Positions 7,720 through 16,653 of a DNA stretch of 64,000 bases are shown one piece after another. This DNA comes from Halostagnicola larsenii XH-48 (GTDB lineage Archaea > Halobacteriota > Halobacteria > Halobacteriales > Natrialbaceae). A program made the translations under genes and the position numbers. Where the stretch lies: positions 2,046,001 through 2,110,000 of the forward strand of contig NZ_CP007055.1 of assembly GCF_000517625.1 (NCBI RefSeq). Reading direction: 5' to 3'. Each line of letters starts with the position of its first letter. The stretch's first letter is position 1. Below the pieces are notes generated by a model. The model had not been told where the DNA came from. It ran no database searches and saw nothing but the letters and a program-made list of their open reading frames with translations.

Positions 7720-8762
7720 CGGTTCGGTGAGTTGGCTGCGTGGTGGCGGGAGGGCGACCCGAGTGCGTGCGGGCGAGGCGGGTTTTCGCCGGCGGTCCGG
7801 CCGCGGGATCCGTCCGGGTTGGCAAATGCACCGGCCTCGTCGCCCTCGCGAGCCGCCAGCGTCTCGAGCGTCTCCGCAACGGTTCCGTCCGGATGCGTCG
7901 TCGCGTCGTAGAACGCCCGCGGCGGCCCGACCCACGCGCCCATCTCGAGAGCCCGTTCGATGATCCAGCGGTAGACGCTTCCCCAGCCGGGAAAGTCCGG
8001 GTCGTAGAACGTCCGCTGGTGCCAGTCGAGGACGAGAACCCCGGTTTCGTCGCGTACCTCCTCGAGGAGCCGCTCGCAGTTGTCCGTGATCCGCGACATC
8101 GTCCGGGCGGACTCCATCGTCGTCTGGTCCATGATCGTCCACGGGAAAACGACGAACTCGTCGTCGAAGGGTCGGCGCAGTTCGTAGCCGTACTGGAACT
8201 CGAGGCTGTGCGGATCGGCCAGCGAGGTGTCGTAGTCGAGTCCGATCTCGCGGTGGTGGTCCCAGGTCTCGGGTTGGGCGAGATTGAGGTAGTGCTGGCG
8301 GTTTCCGCGGACGCGTCGCCCCGTCGCGTCCTCGATGCGCTCTTTCTCGTACCGAAGCCGGTCAGGATCTCTGGGAGAGGTAAACGAGCCCTGTAACCCG
8401 ACCTCCCAACCGCCGTTCTCGAGGCTCTCGATCGTCGACGCCAGTTGCGGATCGGTCACGTCGTAGCGCCCGGAGTAGCGACTCCAGCCTGCAAGCGTCG
8501 CCCACTCGCGCTTGGGACGCTCCGCGAGGCGGCGTTCGTCGAGGACGTAAAACGCCGATCGGACGCCGAGCATCGACTCGAGGGCCATGATTCGTTCGAA
8601 CTGCCAGTAGGGGTTCTTCGCCGAAACCAGGCCGGTCAGCTGACGAGGGTCTCGCTGTTCGAGACAGTCGAAGAGGTAATTCTGCGGGGTTTTGTAAACG
8701 CGATCGATATCGTGAGTGAGACAGAGGGCAAAGGAGTACGCTCGGTCTCCGCGTGAAGCCAT
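7716..8762 (-). CDS. Polysaccharide deacetylase family protein
   Basis: A 348-aa protein with the NodB-homology fold. CLTHDIDRV near residue 13 is the metal-binding THDxD motif and VLVLDWHQRTF near residue 245 supplies a C-terminal His. GNRQHYLNL near residue 155 resembles the mid-domain motif with Arg and His. Such enzymes remove acetyl groups from amino sugars or act on related amides. There is no signal peptide, so it probably acts in the cytoplasm on precursors. A TATA-like AAATAAATAG lies 18-28 nt upstream of the ATG, fitting a leaderless mRNA. It forms an ATGA-coupled pair with the formyltransferase-like gene, suggesting joint modification of a surface sugar. The last ~60 residues are low-complexity. 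Confidence 0.8.
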   Translation of the reverse strand: MASRGDRAYSFALCLTHDIDRVYKTPQNYLFDCLEQRDPRQLTGLVSAKNPYWQFERIMALESMLGVRSAFYVLDERRLAERPKREWATLAGWSRYSGRYDVTDPQLASTIESLENGGWEVGLQGSFTSPRDPDRLRYEKERIEDATGRRVRGNRQHYLNLAQPETWDHHREIGLDYDTSLADPHSLEFQYGYELRRPFDDEFVVFPWTIMDQTTMESARTMSRITDNCERLLEEVRDETGVLVLDWHQRTFYDPDFPGWGSVYRWIIERALEMGAWVGPPRAFYDATTHPDGTVAETLETLAAREGDEAGAFANPDGSRGRTAGENPPRPHALGSPSRHHAANSPNR

Positions 8763-8927
8763 ATCGGAGCCACCCCGACGGAAAATAAATAGACACCGTC
8801 GATTTTCAGTCAGCGGACTCTCGAGTGTCTTCGTCGGGGGTTGAACTAACCGACGACTCGAGGTGACGTTCGCCGGCCTGAAGGTGCAGGTAGAATCGTT
8901 TCACGTGGGTCAGTTCTAGAACCGCAT

Positions 8928-9209
8928 ATGTCAGAGCCCGATCGAGAGCCGGCGGAAAAACCGACGCAGGACGAACAGACGGCCGAACGGGAGGGGAAGC
9001 AGCTGATCCGCAGCGGGATTGGGATCGCCGTCGTCTCGATCGTCATTTTGCTCGCCCTCGTTCTGGCGCTAATGCAGGCGAGCGGTCTGGTCGACCTCCT
9101 CGAGCCGTTCGCCGAAACCGAAACCCAGCAGTGGGGCGTCTTCTTCGTTATCGCACTCGCGGTCATCGCGCTCGCCGCCTGGAGTTGGAACTCGATCGCC
9201 AGCCGCTGA
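8928..9209 (+). CDS. Small two-helix membrane protein, function unknown
   Basis: A 93-aa protein. The first 25 residues are acidic and hydrophilic. Two hydrophobic helices follow, IAVVSIVILLALVLALM at about residues 32-50 and GVFFVIALAVIALAAWSW at about 70-88. I do not recognise a named family. It stands alone on the plus strand, divergent from the deacetylase gene, and is followed by a 263-nt AT-rich gap (9210-9472) before the YchF gene. In that gap I see only scattered AT-rich tracts and a short coding-like stretch near 9361-9420. Confidence 0.65.
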   Translation: MSEPDREPAEKPTQDEQTAEREGKQLIRSGIGIAVVSIVILLALVLALMQASGLVDLLEPFAETETQQWGVFFVIALAVIALAAWSWNSIASR

Positions 9210-9472
9210 TCGATGAATACCTCCGATGCCAGTTGGGCAGTCTCTGGAGGTTTTTGTACGATTAGCTATATTGGGCGGCACCTACTGCACAATCTGATGG
9301 CGTTAGTACATATTTTGTGGCATACATTCAGTATTCTCAACTGTAATGACTTGCTTTTCGTGAGTTCGAAGACATCACCATCGACGAGCCTGGTGCGTCC
9401 ATGGTACGACGTGTCATCGCACGACGGCGGCGGACAGAAACCCGTTTAGGTGCTGCCCGACCACAACGGACA

Positions 9473-10666
9473 ATGAGTTATCGGATCGGACTCGTCGGCA
9501 AACCGTCCGTCGGCAAGTCCTCCTTTTTCAACGCCGCAACGATGAACGACGTGCCCGAAGGGGCCTACCCGTTCACGACCATCGACCCCAGCGTGGGCGA
9601 GGCCTACGCCCGCGTCGAGTGTGCAGCGCCCGAATTCGACGAGGAGTGTACGCCGAACGTCGGCTACTGCGACCACGGCACCCGCTTCGTCCCGACGAAA
9701 CTCGTCGACGTCGCCGGGCTGATCCCCGGCGCACACGAGGGCGCGGGACTGGGCAACCAGTTCCTCACGGACCTGAACGAAACCGACGTACTCGTCCACG
9801 TCGTCGACTTCTCCGGCGAAACCGACCTCGAGGGAGAGCCCACCGAGGGTCACGACCCCCGCGACGACATCGCCTTCTTAGAGGAAGAACTCGACCAGTG
9901 GTATCTGGGCGTCTTGGAGAAGGGCATCGAGCGCTACGCTTCGGGCTACACGACCGAAGACGACGCCATCGAGGAGGAACTCGCCGAGCAGATGAGCGCG
10001 TTCAAGACCAGCGAAGACGAGATCAAGCGCCTCATTCGGCGGGTCGATGTCGGCTTCGAGCCCGAGGAGTGGGACGACGATGATAAACTCGAGTTGGCCC
10101 GCGAGATCCGCCAGGAGACCAAGCCGATGGTGATCGCGGCGAACAAGATGGACACGCCCGAAGCACAGGACAACTACGAGGAGGTCACGACCGATCCGGA
10201 GTACGAACACCTGACCATCGTCCCCTGCAGCGCCCACGCCGAGAAGGCGCTCAAATCCGCCGACAAAGCGGACGTCGTCGACTACCGACCGGGCGACGAC
10301 GACTTCGAGATCACGGGCGACGTGTCCGGATCGCAGGAGGAAGGCTTAGAGCAGATCCGGGACTTCCTCTCCGAGTACGGCGCAACGGGCGTCCAGGCCG
10401 CCCTCGAGACGGCGCTGTTCGACGTGCTCGGCGTGATTCCGGTCTTCCCCGGCGGCGCGAACGGGCTGGGTAACGAACGCGGCGAGGTGTTGCCCGACTG
10501 CTACCTGATCGACCCCGACTCGACCGCGGAGGACTTCGCCTACAGCCTCCACTCGGATATCGGCGACGGCTTCCTCTACGCGACTGACTGCCGAACGAAC
10601 CGACAACTGGGCAAAGACTACGAAGTCGAGCCTCGAGACGTCATCGAAGTCACGACCACGAACTGA
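9473..10666 (+). CDS. YchF/OLA1-related Obg-family GTPase
   Basis: A 397-aa translation-factor-class P-loop GTPase. The G1 motif is GLVGKPSVGKSSFFNAAT at the N-terminus, G2 lies in YPFTTIDPSVG, G3 is VDVAGLIPGAHEGAGLGNQF, and G4 is ANKMD near residue 225. The NKxD form predicts guanine specificity, unlike bacterial YchF and OLA1, which have altered G4 motifs and prefer ATP. The C-terminal ~65 residues look like a TGS domain, ending with a DVIEV strand. The ATG at 9473 is chosen because the family starts MxYRIGLVGKP and because CGTTTAGG at 9442-9449 is a TATA-like box about 27 nt upstream. The family is linked to ribosome-associated functions. Confidence 0.9.
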   Translation: MSYRIGLVGKPSVGKSSFFNAATMNDVPEGAYPFTTIDPSVGEAYARVECAAPEFDEECTPNVGYCDHGTRFVPTKLVDVAGLIPGAHEGAGLGNQFLTDLNETDVLVHVVDFSGETDLEGEPTEGHDPRDDIAFLEEELDQWYLGVLEKGIERYASGYTTEDDAIEEELAEQMSAFKTSEDEIKRLIRRVDVGFEPEEWDDDDKLELAREIRQETKPMVIAANKMDTPEAQDNYEEVTTDPEYEHLTIVPCSAHAEKALKSADKADVVDYRPGDDDFEITGDVSGSQEEGLEQIRDFLSEYGATGVQAALETALFDVLGVIPVFPGGANGLGNERGEVLPDCYLIDPDSTAEDFAYSLHSDIGDGFLYATDCRTNRQLGKDYEVEPRDVIEVTTTN

Positions 10667-10703
10667 GCCGAGGCTGGCTGAGAAGGCGACGTTTCGCGGT
10701 GGG

Positions 10704-10928
10704 TTAGCGACCCCAGGTGAACGAATCGACGGCGGAATCGAGGCAATTCGAGAGCCCGGAGAGCCAGCCGCCGGGAGAAACCCGCCGAAGGATACCTTCG
10801 TCGATCTCGATGCGGTCGCCGTCGTAGGGATCGCGGGCGGACCGCTCGTTGCCGTCCCGATTGGCGTTCGCGACGTCGACGGCCGTGGTCATCGAACAGC
10901 GGCCGCACGCTTCGCGATCGTTTGACAT
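10704..10928 (-). CDS. Small conserved-looking haloarchaeal protein, function unknown
   Basis: A 74-aa acidic protein. I do not recognise its family. The visible features are a single CGRC pair near residue 9 and a C-terminal stretch SPGGWLSGLSNCLDSAVDSF that could form an amphipathic helix. A frame open further upstream is less likely coding. The ATG at 10928 has a TATA-like GTTTAAG near 10959 about 28 nt upstream on the minus strand, supporting a leaderless transcript. It converges on the YchF gene with 37 nt between the stops. Confidence 0.5.
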   Translation of the reverse strand: MSNDREACGRCSMTTAVDVANANRDGNERSARDPYDGDRIEIDEGILRRVSPGGWLSGLSNCLDSAVDSFTWGR

Positions 10929-11114
10929 GGGTGTGAATCGATAGTACGGTTTGACGGCGCTTAAACGCTGGCGTCGGACCGGAACTGACTGCGATCGAAA
11001 CCACGGCGCCATCCGATGAGCTTTTAGTTGCGACGTGGTATTACACCGCATGGACGGACGCGTCGCATCGACGAAAGTCGCCCGCCGAGGGATCCGATCT
11101 CGAGTTTCGCACTC

Positions 11115-11768
11115 ATGAGCCCGGCGAACGATTCGGCTGACTGCCTCGCAAGCGACGATGACTCGGAGACTCCATCGGCTGCCAATCAGCCGTTGCCGCC
11201 AGTTCTAGAGGAGGCGCTGCCCGCGCTCGAGGACGGGTATCTGGCGCGGGTCGCTCGGCGGTTAGTCTCCAGTTACGACCTCGAGTCGGCGACAAAAGCG
11301 GGCGGGGTCACGTTCGATCTCGGCGGCGAACTCCGCGTCGAGAGCAGCAAACACCTCTTTCACCCGTCGGTAAGCTACGCGAACCACCACATGCGGGAGT
11401 ACCTCTACGCGGACCGACGGCCGTCGGTGAGCCGCGAGGATCTCGATGAACTGGTCGAACTCGGCCACGAACTCGCGGATCGGCGGGTAGAGCCCAGCAG
11501 CGAACACAAGGCGACCGAGTTCACGTTCGTCATCGTCGCGCCGTCGATCCCGGACGACGTTCGGTCGTTCGTTCGCGGATTCAAAGACCGGACGCTCCTG
11601 AAGTACGGTCTCCACGGCCACTACGAGATTCACTGTTGTGTCGTGGCACCCGATCGGCAGGCGGTCGTCGCCAGCGACCGCACGGAGATCGACGAGGCGT
11701 TCGCCGTCTGGCGATCGTCCGAGAAAAAACGAGGACTGCTCGGTCGATTGCTCGCGTCGCTTTCCTAG
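11115..11768 (+). CDS. Conserved haloarchaeal protein, function unknown
   Basis: A 217-aa soluble acidic protein with no recognised domain. A disordered N-terminal 30 residues are followed by a mixed alpha/beta region including LFHPSVSYANHHMREYLY, EFTFVIVAPSIPDDV and LLKYGLHGHYEIHCCVVAPD. The pattern of a long helix followed by strand-rich EFTFVIVA and HYEIHCCVVA segments suggests a compact alpha/beta fold. ATG at 11115 is preferred over an upstream in-frame start at 11028 because the extra residues are basic and unlike haloarchaeal protein. The 3' end overlaps that of cstA by 4 nt, convergently. Confidence 0.65.
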   Translation: MSPANDSADCLASDDDSETPSAANQPLPPVLEEALPALEDGYLARVARRLVSSYDLESATKAGGVTFDLGGELRVESSKHLFHPSVSYANHHMREYLYADRRPSVSREDLDELVELGHELADRRVEPSSEHKATEFTFVIVAPSIPDDVRSFVRGFKDRTLLKYGLHGHYEIHCCVVAPDRQAVVASDRTEIDEAFAVWRSSEKKRGLLGRLLASLS

Positions 11769-13615
11769 TCGTCCGCGCTTTCTGACTGCCCGCCGCCCGG
11801 ATCGGTCGCGAGGACGTTGTCTCGAGCCGATTGAACGTTCGCGTACCCCATCCGAAGGATCGACACTGCGAGGAGGACCAACACCAGTGCGAGCACGACC
11901 CGGGCGCCGCTCGAGATCTGCTGAAGCAGCGTCGCCTCCGCCATCCACGAACTGTTCAACAGTTGGCGCTGAAGGTTCTCCACGATCGCCAGCCAGAGCA
12001 GCCCGCTGATCGTGACGACGGCCATGATGGCGACCGGCACACCCGTCGTCAGGAGCTGTTTGGTGTCGCTCCAGTTAGCCAGCCAGACCGTCGCCGCCAG
12101 CAAAGCGAGGGCAGCCAGAAGCTGGTTCGCACCGCCGAACAGCGGCCACAGCGCCTCCCACTGGCCGCTCGAGACGAGACCGAACGCGAGCACTGTCGCA
12201 ACGCCCGTATTGACGTACTTGTTCGCAGCGATTTCCTGAACGTCGGTCTCGGGCGTTCCGACGAATTCTTCCACCATGTATCGGCCGAGCCGAAGCCCCG
12301 TGTCGAGGCTCGTCAGGAGGAAACTGACGAAGACCAGCGCCATGAACACCTCGCCGGTGCCCATCGGGATGCCGAAACTGGTCAGGATGAGCCCACCGCC
12401 TTCGGCGAAGTTCGGCAGGGCGGCCGCGATACCGCTCGTCCCTTCGCCCGTAACCGCGATCACGGACACCGCCGAGAGCGCCGTCGCGGCGAGCAGCCCC
12501 TCTGCGAGCATGCCACCGTATCCGATCATGCGCGCGTCACTCTCTTGGTTGAGTTGCTTCGCCGTCGTCCCCGATGAGACAAGCGAGTGGAAGCCGCTGA
12601 TCGTCCCGCAGGCGATCGTGATGAAAAGCAGCGGGAACAGCGGCATCGCCACGCCCACGAGGTCGCCACCCATGAACCCGGTGTAGGCAGGTAGCTGGAT
12701 CTCGAGCGCGCTCGCTCCGCCGTCGGCGGTCCCGAACGCCGTGCCGACGATGACCGCCAGCAACGCGCCGCCGACCCCCGCGTACAGGAGGAACGACGAG
12801 AGATAATCTCGGGGTTGGAGCAGCGTCCAGACCGGGAGGATGCTCGCAGCTGTCGCGTACAGGAGCGCTACGATGATCCACGCGGCCGTGTTCGCACCGA
12901 ACAGGGCCGCTCCCGGGATCCAGCTGCCATCACCCGCAAAGAGGATCAGTGTACTATCGGCGAACCCGGACGGCTCGAACAGCGCGACCGGGTACTGGAG
13001 CCCCAGCCAGACGCTTGCGAAGACGCCCGCGACGAATATCGCCGTCCCCGGAATGAACGGAAGGTCGAGCTGGTAGAGCCAGACCCCGAAAACCAGTGCC
13101 AGTCCGATGTACGCGAGGCTCGCTGTCGCCGCCGGTGGGTACGCATCGAGGATGATTGCGACTAGTAACGCGAACACCGCGACGACGAGGACGATCACCA
13201 GAAACGCGAACAGGAGGAACATGTTCTTCCCGCGCTCGCCGATGTACTCGCCGATGATGTAGCCGATCGACTTCCCCTCGTGGCGAATGCTCGAGGAAAG
13301 CGACATGAAGTCGTGAACGGCCCCCATCAGCGGGTTGCCGATCGCGACCCAGAGCATGGCGGGCACCCATCCCCACACCAGCGCCGCCGTGATCGGGCCG
13401 GCGATCGGTGCGCCCCCTGCGACGCTCGAGAAGTGATGCCCGAGCAGCACCGACTTCTTCGCGGGGACGTATTCTTGTCCGTCTTGATACTTGTGGGCGG
13501 GTGTGTCTCGCGAGTCGTCGAGTTCGACGAACCGCGCGAGGTATCGCCCGTAGCCGATGTAGCCGATCGTAAACAACGCGAGTACGATGGCCACGATCCA
13601 AATTACCCCTGTCAT
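11765..13615 (-). CDS. cstA: CstA-family carbon starvation transporter (peptide or pyruvate)
   Basis: A 616-aa polytopic membrane protein. The N-terminal YIGYGRYLARFVELDDSRDT and the following YVPAKKSVLLGHHFSSVAGG are diagnostic of CstA, as is GVGWVPAMLW-like WGWVPAMLWVAIGNPLMGAV and ISGFHSLVSSGTTAKQL near residue 350. About 16 hydrophobic segments follow. Characterised members import peptides or pyruvate, and the substrate here is not deducible. The ATG at 13615 has an AT-rich stretch at 13634-13653, including TTTATGTACATATACAAT on the minus strand, that should hold the promoter. The gene is monocistronic, with the ArsA-type gene ending 150 nt upstream. Confidence 0.9.
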   Translation of the reverse strand: MTGVIWIVAIVLALFTIGYIGYGRYLARFVELDDSRDTPAHKYQDGQEYVPAKKSVLLGHHFSSVAGGAPIAGPITAALVWGWVPAMLWVAIGNPLMGAVHDFMSLSSSIRHEGKSIGYIIGEYIGERGKNMFLLFAFLVIVLVVAVFALLVAIILDAYPPAATASLAYIGLALVFGVWLYQLDLPFIPGTAIFVAGVFASVWLGLQYPVALFEPSGFADSTLILFAGDGSWIPGAALFGANTAAWIIVALLYATAASILPVWTLLQPRDYLSSFLLYAGVGGALLAVIVGTAFGTADGGASALEIQLPAYTGFMGGDLVGVAMPLFPLLFITIACGTISGFHSLVSSGTTAKQLNQESDARMIGYGGMLAEGLLAATALSAVSVIAVTGEGTSGIAAALPNFAEGGGLILTSFGIPMGTGEVFMALVFVSFLLTSLDTGLRLGRYMVEEFVGTPETDVQEIAANKYVNTGVATVLAFGLVSSGQWEALWPLFGGANQLLAALALLAATVWLANWSDTKQLLTTGVPVAIMAVVTISGLLWLAIVENLQRQLLNSSWMAEATLLQQISSGARVVLALVLVLLAVSILRMGYANVQSARDNVLATDPGGGQSESADD

Positions 13616-13765
13616 ACGTATCCACCATCCCGATTATTGTATATGTACATAAATCATGGGGGATGGTAACAGTGGATTTCCGGTCACAAGGGCCCGCTAC
13701 GGGGTGACATACACCAACCGCAGCTAGATCGCCGTGAACATTCGGGCAGTCGGTTCGAGAGCCGC

Positions 13766-14728
13766 TCACGCGGAGGGAGTGGTGTCGATCTCGAGCGCTT
13801 TCCCCACGCGAGCGAGTCTCTCGCCTCTGATCTCCTCGATCTGCGTCTCGATTTCGGCGACGATCGGCGGCGATAGCTCCCGGTCAGCCGTCTCGAGTCT
13901 CTCGCGTTCCGTCTCGACGCGGTCGCGGAGATAGCGGGCACCTCGACCCTCCTCGTCCGGGTCGGGTACGGGCGTGAGCCGATTGGCGACCAAGCCCCGG
14001 ACCTCGAGGTCCTGTTCTGCGAGGTCGTCGATCGCGCGTTCGGTCTCCCGGATCGAGAGCGAGTCGGGGTTGAACACGAGGAAAAACGCCGCCTCGTTTC
14101 GGAGCATCTCGCCGGCGGACTCGAAGAACTCCTTTCGATCCTCTAAGTGTGCGAGGACGGGATCGCCGTCCATCACGCGCCGGGGCTCTTGATTGCCGAT
14201 CGCGGCCTTCTCGAACAGGTCGATGCTCTTGCGGCGTTTGGCCATGAGTCGATCGATCCAGCCCTCGAGGTAGTCCGGCAGCGAGAGCAGCCGCAGCGTG
14301 CCGCCGGTGGGCGAGGTGTCGAAGACGACGCGGTCGTAGTCGTCGCTGTTTCGCATGACGTCGACGAACCGATCGAACAGCGCCGCCTCGTAGGCGCCGG
14401 GGGTTCCGTGGGCCATCTCGATCTGTCTGTCAACGGCGTTGACCATGGCCGCCGAGACCTGCTGGGAGAGGTTCCGTTTGACCTGTCTGAGGTGTTCGGA
14501 AACCTCCGCCTGGGGATCGATCTCGAGCGCGTGGAGGTGGTCGACACCGTCGACCGGTCGCGGTTCGTCCCCGAACGTTTGGTCAAAGAGGTCACCGACC
14601 GAGTGGGCCGGATCCGTCGACACGACGAGCGTCTCGAGGCCCGCGGTCGCGCACCTGTGTGCGTACGCGGCGGACACTGTCGTCTTCCCGACGCCGCCTT
14701 TCCCTCCGAAGAAGACGTATCGTTCCAT
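13766..14728 (-). CDS. ArsA/Get3-family ATPase
   Basis: A 320-aa P-loop ATPase of the ArsA/Get3 family. The deviant Walker A FFGGKGGVGKTTVSAAYA is at residues 7-24, switch I STDPAHSVGDLFDQ follows, and DTSPTGGTLRLLSLPDYLEG lies near residue 137. The CxxC zinc-binding pair of Get3 is not visible, nor are the arsenite-binding cysteines of ArsA, so neither tail-anchored insertion nor arsenite export should be assumed. The ATG at 14728 overlaps the stop of the 98-aa gene upstream in ATGA, so the two proteins are probably made together. The C-terminal ~70 residues are charged and helical. Confidence 0.85.
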   Translation of the reverse strand: MERYVFFGGKGGVGKTTVSAAYAHRCATAGLETLVVSTDPAHSVGDLFDQTFGDEPRPVDGVDHLHALEIDPQAEVSEHLRQVKRNLSQQVSAAMVNAVDRQIEMAHGTPGAYEAALFDRFVDVMRNSDDYDRVVFDTSPTGGTLRLLSLPDYLEGWIDRLMAKRRKSIDLFEKAAIGNQEPRRVMDGDPVLAHLEDRKEFFESAGEMLRNEAAFFLVFNPDSLSIRETERAIDDLAEQDLEVRGLVANRLTPVPDPDEEGRGARYLRDRVETERERLETADRELSPPIVAEIETQIEEIRGERLARVGKALEIDTTPSA

Positions 14729-15024
14729 CAGAAGTGAAACTGTCGCCCCTTCCGTTCGACGAGCGAGGCCCGGTCCCACAGCCGCCGCTCCCAGGCTTCG
14801 AACTCGTCCTCGAGGTACGGCAGGAGTTCTGCCGTGTAGTAAGAGACCGGCGACGGCACGCCGAAGGCGTCGGGGAAACACGACAGCATGAACTCGTCCT
14901 CGAGGTCCTCCGCTTCGGCCTCGATCTTCTCGTAGGCGGGGTGGGAAAACATCCCGTGGGAAAGCCCCCGAAGCCACTCCTCGAGCGTCGCCCGAAAACG
15001 AGCGATGCGATCGGCGAGAGTCAT
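14728..15024 (-). CDS. Small acidic partner of the ArsA-type ATPase, function unknown
   Basis: A 98-aa protein with no motif I can name. It is rich in Glu, Asp and aromatic residues, with FSHPAYEKIEAEAEDLEDEF and a PSPVSYYTAELLPYLEDEFE segment, so mostly helical. ATG at 15024 is preferred over a TTG two codons upstream. Its stop overlaps the ATPase start in ATGA, a strong sign of translational coupling and probably of a shared role, perhaps as substrate, co-chaperone or regulator of the ATPase. The function is not known. Confidence 0.65.
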   Translation of the reverse strand: MTLADRIARFRATLEEWLRGLSHGMFSHPAYEKIEAEAEDLEDEFMLSCFPDAFGVPSPVSYYTAELLPYLEDEFEAWERRLWDRASLVERKGRQFHF

Positions 15025-15105
15025 TACCAACCATGCTCGAGCACGAACGCAAAAAGCTGTCGTGTCGAGGGGTGGCGACGAGCCGCGTCCGGTCGCCGTC
15101 CTGCG

Positions 15106-16398
15106 TTAGGGCCAGAGTCCGCGGACCTCGTGTGCCTCCGCGATCCGCGAGAGCGCGACGATGTAGGCGCCGTCCCGCCAGCTCACGTCTCGAGACTCGA
15201 CTTCCGATCGAACCGCGTTCCAGGCGGTCACCATCTCGGCTTCGAGTTCGGCGGTGACCTCCTCTAAGCTCCAGGCTCGGCGGTTGATGTCCTGCAGCCA
15301 CTCGAAGTAACTCACCGTTACGCCGCCAGCGTTCGCGAGGATGTCGGGGACGACCGGAATTCCCCGCTCCTCGAGGATGGCGGCCGCGGCGAACGTCGTT
15401 GGGCCGTTCGCGCCTTCGATAACCAGATCCGCCTGGATATCGTCAACATTGGCTTTCGTGATGACGTTCCCGACCGCTGCGGGGATGAGCACGTCGACGT
15501 CTAGCTCGAGCAGTTCGTCGTTCGGGATAACGTCGTCTGCGGTACTGGTCACCGCCTCCGGCTCCTCGTCGTGGGCCGGAATCGATGCAACGTCGATGCC
15601 GTTGGGTTCGTAGATCGCGCCGTTGACGTCGCTGATGGCGACGACGGTCGCGCCCCACTCCTCGAGCTTTCGGGCGGCGTTCGCGCCGACGCTCCCGAAT
15701 CCCTGGACGGCGACCGTCGTCTCCTCGAGGGGCATGTCGTAGTATTCGCAGGTCTCTCGGGTGACGATGGCGACGCTGTGTCCGGGCGCTTCTTCGCGGC
15801 CGTAGCTCCCGCCGACGGATGGCGGTTTCCCGGTGACGACGCCGGGAATGGTTTCGCCCTGTTGCATGCTGTAGGCGTCCATGATCCAGGCCATCGCCTG
15901 CGAGTCCGTCCCCATGTCGGGGGCTGGAATGTCTCGCGTCGGGCCGATGACGTCGCGAATCTCCTGTGTGAATCGACGTGTCAACCGCTCGCGCTCGTCC
16001 TCGCTCAGCGATTTGGGGTCGACCACGACGCCGCCTTTGGCGCCGCCGAAGGGGATGTCCATCACGGCGCACTTCCAGGTCATCCACATCGAGAGGCCGA
16101 CACACTCGTCTCGAGTCACGTCGGGGTGAAATCGCAGGCCGCCTTTGTACGGACCGCGAACGCTGTCGTGTTGGGCGCGAAACCCGGTGAAGACGTCGAC
16201 GCTGCCGTCGTCTCGCTCGACCGGAACGGTGACTTCCGTAACTTTTGCGGGGTGGTCCAGTCGCTCGAGAACGTTGTCGCTAATATCGATCTGGGAACCG
16301 GCGCGGGCGAGTTGCCGTCTGGCCGTCTCGAGCGCCGTTTCCGGTTCGTTCGAGGGACCTTCCGGTCGAGGTGGTTTGGACGAAACGTTCCCAGCCAT
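15106..16398 (-). CDS. gdhB: Glutamate dehydrogenase (Glu/Leu/Phe/Val dehydrogenase family)
   Basis: A 430-aa enzyme interconverting glutamate and 2-oxoglutarate plus ammonia with NAD(P). The substrate-binding and catalytic region shows [19 protein letters not shown], then [20 protein letters not shown], with the catalytic Lys residues, and [10 protein letters not shown]. The Rossmann motif [19 protein letters not shown] lies near residue 225. The length is normal for hexameric GDH. Halophiles often carry several GDH paralogues, so the symbol is tentative, and cofactor choice is not deduced. The start lies 3 nt after the stop of a 46-aa zinc-ribbon gene, so the two form an operon driven from about 16590. 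Confidence 0.92.
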   Translation of the reverse strand: MAGNVSSKPPRPEGPSNEPETALETARRQLARAGSQIDISDNVLERLDHPAKVTEVTVPVERDDGSVDVFTGFRAQHDSVRGPYKGGLRFHPDVTRDECVGLSMWMTWKCAVMDIPFGGAKGGVVVDPKSLSEDERERLTRRFTQEIRDVIGPTRDIPAPDMGTDSQAMAWIMDAYSMQQGETIPGVVTGKPPSVGGSYGREEAPGHSVAIVTRETCEYYDMPLEETTVAVQGFGSVGANAARKLEEWGATVVAISDVNGAIYEPNGIDVASIPAHDEEPEAVTSTADDVIPNDELLELDVDVLIPAAVGNVITKANVDDIQADLVIEGANGPTTFAAAAILEERGIPVVPDILANAGGVTVSYFEWLQDINRRAWSLEEVTAELEAEMVTAWNAVRSEVESRDVSWRDGAYIVALSRIAEAHEVRGLWP

Positions 16399-16401
16399 AG
16401 G

Positions 16402-16542
16402 TTACTCGACCGGAATCTCCCGATTCCGCATGTCAGCACCGCATTCTGGACACTCGATCGGAGACGTTGCTCTGGTCACTGCACCGCAGGCAAAACACTC
16501 GTAGGTCGATTCCTCGTCGGGATCTGTCGTCACATCTTTCAT
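16402..16542 (-). CDS. 46-aa rubrerythrin-like zinc-ribbon protein
   Basis: A very small protein with two CxxC knuckles: YECFACGAVTRA and IECPECGADMRN, separated by 11 residues. This is the haloarchaeal small zinc-ribbon/rubrerythrin-like type. The DNA reads ATG at 16542 to TAA at 16402-16404 without interruption, and the composition is acidic and GC3-biased. It is 3 nt upstream of glutamate dehydrogenase and shares its promoter, so a regulatory or assembly role with that enzyme is possible but unproven. A TATA-like ATTATATA lies at 16586-16593 on the minus strand. Confidence 0.75.
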   Translation of the reverse strand: MKDVTTDPDEESTYECFACGAVTRATSPIECPECGADMRNREIPVE

Positions 16543-16585
16543 AGGTATCACTGCCGAATAGCGACGCGGCGTTCCTCGGCGTCGG

Positions 16586-16593
16586 TATATAAT
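16586..16593 (-). promoter_or_regulatory. TATA-like box for the zinc-ribbon/gdhB operon
   Basis: ATTATATA on the minus strand is the strongest AT block in the 111-nt gap between this operon and the bat-type regulator. It lies about 45 nt before the zinc-ribbon ATG, predicting a short 5' leader of roughly 20 nt. Confidence 0.45.
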
Positions 16594-16653
16594 AGGGATA
16601 TTAGGAAAATTTTATCCGTTATATTACTAGCACAACCCACCTGGAGAGGTTCA

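Noticed and set aside
9210-9472. AT-rich gap before the YchF gene with a coding-like stretch near 9361-9420
   Set aside because: Could be a decayed gene end, but there is no motif, start or partner to support a pseudogene call.
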